DNA of 18,520 nt from Firm-13 sp964579245 (GTDB taxonomy: Bacteria > Bacillota > Clostridia > Saccharofermentanales > Saccharofermentanaceae): positions 1 to 18,520 of the forward strand of contig CAZOFY010000044.1 of NCBI GenBank assembly GCA_964579245.1, given 5' to 3'. The notes beneath the pieces are model-generated. The model ran no database searches, was not told the DNA's origin, and saw only the letters and a list, made by a program, of their open reading frames with translations. Below, in pieces: positions 15,257 to 18,520 of this stretch (its first letter is position 1; every line of letters begins with the position of its first letter). Both the position numbers and the translations under genes were made by a program.

Positions 15257-15875
15257 TGAAGAGAAAGAGATCATCTCTGAAGAGACAATGAAGGCCAATG
15301 AGGAAAGGATCAAGGACCTTTTGCTTTCAACCAAGCGGCCCGGCATGGAAAAGCTGGTCGAGTGGATTGCCGCAAAGACAGATTATTTCACTGCTCCCGC
15401 ATCGACGAAGTATCATCTTTCCGTAAGAGGCGGACTCGCTCAACACAGCATCAATGTCTATGAACGACTGTCTGCAAAGGTCAGTTCCGGACTCATAGAA
15501 ATCAGGGAAGACTCAGTCATCATCGCATCACTTCTGCATGATCTGTGTAAGACAAACTTCTATGTTGTTGAAAAACGCAATGTTCGAGAAGGAAGCAAGA
15601 CGAATCAATATGGCAAAGAGGTTGCGAATTGGGTAGAAAAAGAGGTCTGGGGTATTAAAGACGCATTTCCTGTCGGACATGGCGAGAAGTCCTGTTATTT
15701 TATTCAGTGCTACATCCGCCTGACGGCAGAGGAATACGCTATGATCAGACTACATATGGGATCGGACCGCAACGGGTACCCGGATCCATTCACCGAAACG
15801 GCGAATATCTATCCGAGCGTGATTGCAATGCATACATCAGACATCGAGGCAGCCTATATCGTCGAGAACAGATAA
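15249..15875 (+). CDS. HD-domain phosphohydrolase-like protein
   Basis: The 208-residue protein has an acidic N-terminal helix, then an HD metal-binding domain: RGGLAQHSINVYERL (His66), SLLHDLCKTNFY (His97-Asp98), the insert PVGHGEKSCYFIQ (His144), RLHMGSD (His169) and MHTSDIEAAYI (Asp198). The residues expected to hold one or two metal ions are in place, so it should be an active hydrolase, possibly on a nucleotide or nucleic-acid substrate; the family is broad and the substrate is unknown. The start ATG overlaps the RluA-like stop by 8 nt and follows GGAGGA. Linkage to two RNA-modifying genes hints at RNA or nucleotide metabolism, which is inference. Confidence 0.85.
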   Translation: MDNEEKEIISEETMKANEERIKDLLLSTKRPGMEKLVEWIAAKTDYFTAPASTKYHLSVRGGLAQHSINVYERLSAKVSSGLIEIREDSVIIASLLHDLCKTNFYVVEKRNVREGSKTNQYGKEVANWVEKEVWGIKDAFPVGHGEKSCYFIQCYIRLTAEEYAMIRLHMGSDRNGYPDPFTETANIYPSVIAMHTSDIEAAYIVENR

Positions 15876-15964
15876 CAAGAATGATGAGCGGCTTCCCTCC
15901 GAAGAAGCTCTCTGTTATTGTTGGTTCTGTTTTATATCATCACATACAGCATGAGGTTTTCTGA

Positions 15965-17518
15965 ATGAGTTTATTGACAGTTGAGCAACTGAGCCATGGT
16001 TTCGGTGACCGTACTATTTTTGAGAGTATTTCCTTTCGCCTGAATCGGGGAGAGCATATCGGTCTGGTCGGGGCTAATGGAGAAGGCAAATCCACTTTTA
16101 TGAATATCGTCACGGACCATTTGGTACCCGATGAGGGGATGATTCTATGGTCGAAAGGAATTAAAGCCGGATATCTCGATCAACACACGATTCTTACCAG
16201 CGGACTAACTATACGCGATATCTTGAGACAAGCCTTTGATCATTTAAACGCAAAACAGAAACGGCTCGAAGAGATCTATACGCTTTTAGGCGAGGCCGAA
16301 GAAGAATCCATGATGGAACTGATGGATGAGATGGGCGAATTGCAGACCCAAATCGAGCACAGCGATTATTTTCTAATGGATGCGAAAATAGAAGAGACTG
16401 CAGGAGCCCTCGGCTTATTGAATTTCGGCCTTGATACGGATGTGACAGCTCTTAGCGGAGGTCAGCGCACCAAGGTCCTTTTGGCCAAGCTGCTTCTCGA
16501 AAAGCCTGATATTCTGCTCCTTGATGAGCCTACAAACTATCTGGATGAGGAACATATCACATGGCTGAAGCAGTATCTGATTGAATATGACAATGCATTT
16601 ATTCTGATTTCACATGATGTTTCCTTTATGAACAGTGTTATAAATGTCGTCTATCATGTCAGCAACTGTCATCTGGATCGATACGCAGGGGATTATAATC
16701 ATTTTCTGGAGGTATATGAAGTTCAGAAAGCGCAGAGAGAAGATGCCTATGAACGCCAGCAATTGGAAATTGCCAGTCTCAAGGATTTTGTCGCCCGAAA
16801 TAAGGCACGTGTTTCCACTCGTAATATGGCAATGAGCCGTCAGAAGAAAATCGACAGAATGGATAAAATCGAGCTGGAAAAAGAACGTCCGGTCCCTGTG
16901 TTTTCGTTTCATTCCGATCGCGCTCCAAGCCGCGCGATATTTGATGCAAAAGACCTTGTGATCGGCTATGAGGAACCGCTCAGTAGGCCGATTGATTTAC
17001 AGTTGGAGCGCGGCCAGAAGATTTCACTGATCGGGGCGAATGGTATTGGTAAAACAACCCTCCTTAAAAGTCTTCTCGGCCTCACACCTGCCTTATCCGG
17101 AGAGCATAGGCAGGGAGAATATCTTTCGATTGGATATTTCGCACAAGAGAACACACACGACAAAGACCGCACCTGCCTAGAGTCCCTGGGAGATGAATTT
17201 CCTTCGATGAGCATATCAGAGCTTCGCTCGGCTCTGGCACGCTGCGGACTGACAAACAAACACATCGAAAGCAAACTGTCTGTCCTGAGTGGAGGAGAGC
17301 AGGCTAAACTGCGGCTGTGTAAGCTCATGAACCGGAAACATAATCTGCTTGTGCTTGATGAGCCCACAAACCATCTCGACGTTGTCGCCAAGGATGTTCT
17401 CAAAAAAGCGTTGAAGGACTACTCTGGAACTATCCTTATGGTGTGTCATGAGCCTGAATTCTATGAAGATATTGTAACCGGGACTTGGCATGCCGGAGAA
17501 TGGGCATTAAAACTGTAA
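15965..17518 (+). CDS. yfmM: ABC-F ATPase, YfmM-like
   Basis: The 517-residue protein has two ABC domains and no membrane helices. Domain 1 has Walker A GANGEGKST (36-44), signature LSGGQ (163-167), Walker B LLLDEP (184-189) and SHD (216-218). Domain 2 has GANGIGKTT (357-365), LSGGE (441-445), LLVLDEP (461-467) and HEPEF (495-499). The linker (about 250-310) includes DFVARNKARVSTRNMAMSRQKK, the P-site-tRNA-interaction helix region typical of ABC-F proteins. From memory it closely resembles Bacillus YfmM in length and motifs (SHGFGDR, GYLDQHT). ABC-F proteins act at the ribosomal E site to relieve stalling or give antibiotic protection. It starts right after an 89-bp gap with GAGG 8 nt upstream. 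The second H-switch is CHEP rather than SHD, which is near the usual form in this subfamily. Confidence 0.93.
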   Translation: MSLLTVEQLSHGFGDRTIFESISFRLNRGEHIGLVGANGEGKSTFMNIVTDHLVPDEGMILWSKGIKAGYLDQHTILTSGLTIRDILRQAFDHLNAKQKRLEEIYTLLGEAEEESMMELMDEMGELQTQIEHSDYFLMDAKIEETAGALGLLNFGLDTDVTALSGGQRTKVLLAKLLLEKPDILLLDEPTNYLDEEHITWLKQYLIEYDNAFILISHDVSFMNSVINVVYHVSNCHLDRYAGDYNHFLEVYEVQKAQREDAYERQQLEIASLKDFVARNKARVSTRNMAMSRQKKIDRMDKIELEKERPVPVFSFHSDRAPSRAIFDAKDLVIGYEEPLSRPIDLQLERGQKISLIGANGIGKTTLLKSLLGLTPALSGEHRQGEYLSIGYFAQENTHDKDRTCLESLGDEFPSMSISELRSALARCGLTNKHIESKLSVLSGGEQAKLRLCKLMNRKHNLLVLDEPTNHLDVVAKDVLKKALKDYSGTILMVCHEPEFYEDIVTGTWHAGEWALKL

Positions 17519-17641
17519 TAACCGACGAAGGTATTCCGCTGACATGGTTGGTATATTTGCGAATTCCCAAAACAAACGATTTGCAACCGGAACATACTAG
17601 GGTAGAGATTTCGTTCAGAACGGATAAAGGGGGTAGTTTTT

Positions 17642-18478
17642 ATGCTTGATTGGCTGATGCAATGGATGAGTCAATATGGAGCTGTACAACAGGCCTTGAT
17701 CGCAACATTTTTTACGTGGGGAGTCACCGCCTTAGGTGCGGGACTTGTATTCTTTTTCAAAAATATTAACAAAACGATTCTAAACGGCATGCTGGGTTTT
17801 GCGGCAGGAATTATGATTGCTGCGAGCTTTTGGTCTTTGCTTGCACCGGGAATCGCATTAGCGGAGCAATTGGGCCAGGTTTCTTATATCACTGCGGCAA
17901 GCGGCTTTTTATTAGGCGGCGGATTTCTCTATTTGGTGGACAAAATACTTCCGCATTTACACATGGGTCTTGATACATCCAAAGCTGAAGGTATCAAAAC
18001 AACCTGGCAGAGAAGCATTTTGCTGGTATTAGCGATTACGCTCCACAATATACCGGAAGGACTTGCGGTTGGCGTTGCTTTTGGTGCTGTAGCTGCCGGC
18101 ATGGGAACCTCTGCAACCCTGGCGGGGGCGATTGCATTGGCAATAGGTATCGGATTACAGAATTTTCCCGAAGGCGCAGCTGTATCCATTCCGCTTAGAC
18201 GCGAAGGTTTCAGCAGAAAGAAGGCATTCTTATATGGACAGGCATCAGGGATTGTGGAACCGATTGCGGGTGCCATAGGTGCTTATGCTGTCATGAAAAT
18301 GCAGTTTGTTCTGCCATATGCACTCGCTTTTGCCGCAGGCGCTATGATTTATGTCGTTGTTGAAGAATTGATTCCGGAAGCACAAAGAGAAGAAGGTGGT
18401 TCAAGGACAGATGTAGCTACCATAGGTGCAATCGTAGGATTTGTTATTATGATGGTACTCGACGTGGCGTTGGGATAA
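17642..18478 (+). CDS. ZIP-family divalent metal transporter (GufA/ZupT-like)
   Basis: The 278-residue protein has about eight hydrophobic helices. Helix 4 carries HNIPEGLAVGVAFG (135-148) and helix 5 QNFPEGAAVSIPL (173-185), the paired metal-site motifs of ZIP transporters, and helix 7 is followed by EELIPEAQRE (241-250). The charged loop DKILPHLHMGLDTSKAEG (about 100-117) has two histidines, as in GufA-type members. It should import Zn2+ or a similar divalent ion (Mn2+, Fe2+) down its gradient. The ATG follows AAGGGGG by 8 nt. The 123-bp gap upstream holds no convincing promoter (TTGCAA at 17581 lacks a good -10), nor a visible Fur/Zur-type operator. A weak hairpin (GATTC/GAATC, 18484-18505) follows it at the window end. 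Confidence 0.92.
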   Translation: MLDWLMQWMSQYGAVQQALIATFFTWGVTALGAGLVFFFKNINKTILNGMLGFAAGIMIAASFWSLLAPGIALAEQLGQVSYITAASGFLLGGGFLYLVDKILPHLHMGLDTSKAEGIKTTWQRSILLVLAITLHNIPEGLAVGVAFGAVAAGMGTSATLAGAIALAIGIGLQNFPEGAAVSIPLRREGFSRKKAFLYGQASGIVEPIAGAIGAYAVMKMQFVLPYALAFAAGAMIYVVVEELIPEAQREEGGSRTDVATIGAIVGFVIMMVLDVALG

Positions 18479-18520
18479 TATTGGATTCGCTTTAATTAAG
18501 GAATCAAGGCTCTGCCAACT

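Noticed and set aside
16966..17403. 145-codon minus-strand frame within the ABC-F gene
   Set aside because: Ser/Arg/Pro-rich antisense shadow of conserved ABC motifs.
18484..18505. Hairpin after the ZIP gene as a terminator
   Set aside because: Only a 5-bp stem with a 12-nt loop and no T-tract before the window ends.
1..18520. tRNA or rRNA genes, CRISPR arrays, IS elements, phage genes
   Set aside because: I saw no cloverleaf with conserved TTCRA, no spaced direct repeats, no transposase or integrase motif and no terminal repeats.

Overview
The window looks like a chromosomal segment of a low-to-mid GC Gram-positive anaerobe of the Firmicutes, most likely Clostridia. The signs are strong GGAGG-type ribosome binding sites, extended -10 promoters, a lipoprotein with a lipobox, a YfmM-type ABC-F protein, and the family mix (DUF2156, clostridial-style ATP-grasp, HD hydrolase). 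This is inference from style and families; there is no rRNA or tRNA gene to place it. I see no CRISPR array, insertion sequence, phage gene or tRNA.

Layout. (1) Bases 1-1446, minus strand: an AT-rich gene for a polytopic membrane protein that runs off the left edge and is broken by a frameshift near base 600-650. (2) 1664-4855, plus: a full-length LacZ-type GH2 protein whose active-site residues are mostly replaced, so probably a pseudo-enzyme. (3) 4773-8073, minus: a response regulator, a PAS/HAMP sensor kinase and an RluF-type pseudouridine synthase, tightly packed and read from a promoter at about 8111. The rluF 3' end overlaps the GH2 3' end by 83 bp, tail to tail. (4) 8183-10187, minus: an ATP-grasp ligase followed 4 nt later by a DUF2156 (aminoacyl-transferase-like) protein. 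An MFS transporter (10403-11719, plus) is read divergently from a shared 215-bp promoter region. (5) 11946-13499, plus: a large acidic lipoprotein with NTF2-like repeats, closed by a strong intrinsic terminator. (6) 13602-18478, plus: a SAM methyltransferase of the RlmI/RlmK group, an RluA-type pseudouridine synthase and an HD hydrolase with overlapping reading frames, then an ABC-F ATPase and a ZIP metal transporter.

Functional reading. Several genes concern ribosome upkeep: RluF, RluA-like, the putative nucleic-acid methyltransferase and the ABC-F ATPase. The best candidate for an undescribed system is the divergent ATP-grasp / DUF2156 / MFS trio, which resembles a small 'activate, conjugate, export' pathway. 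The other notable points are the catalytically stripped GH2 protein and the frameshifted membrane gene at the left edge.
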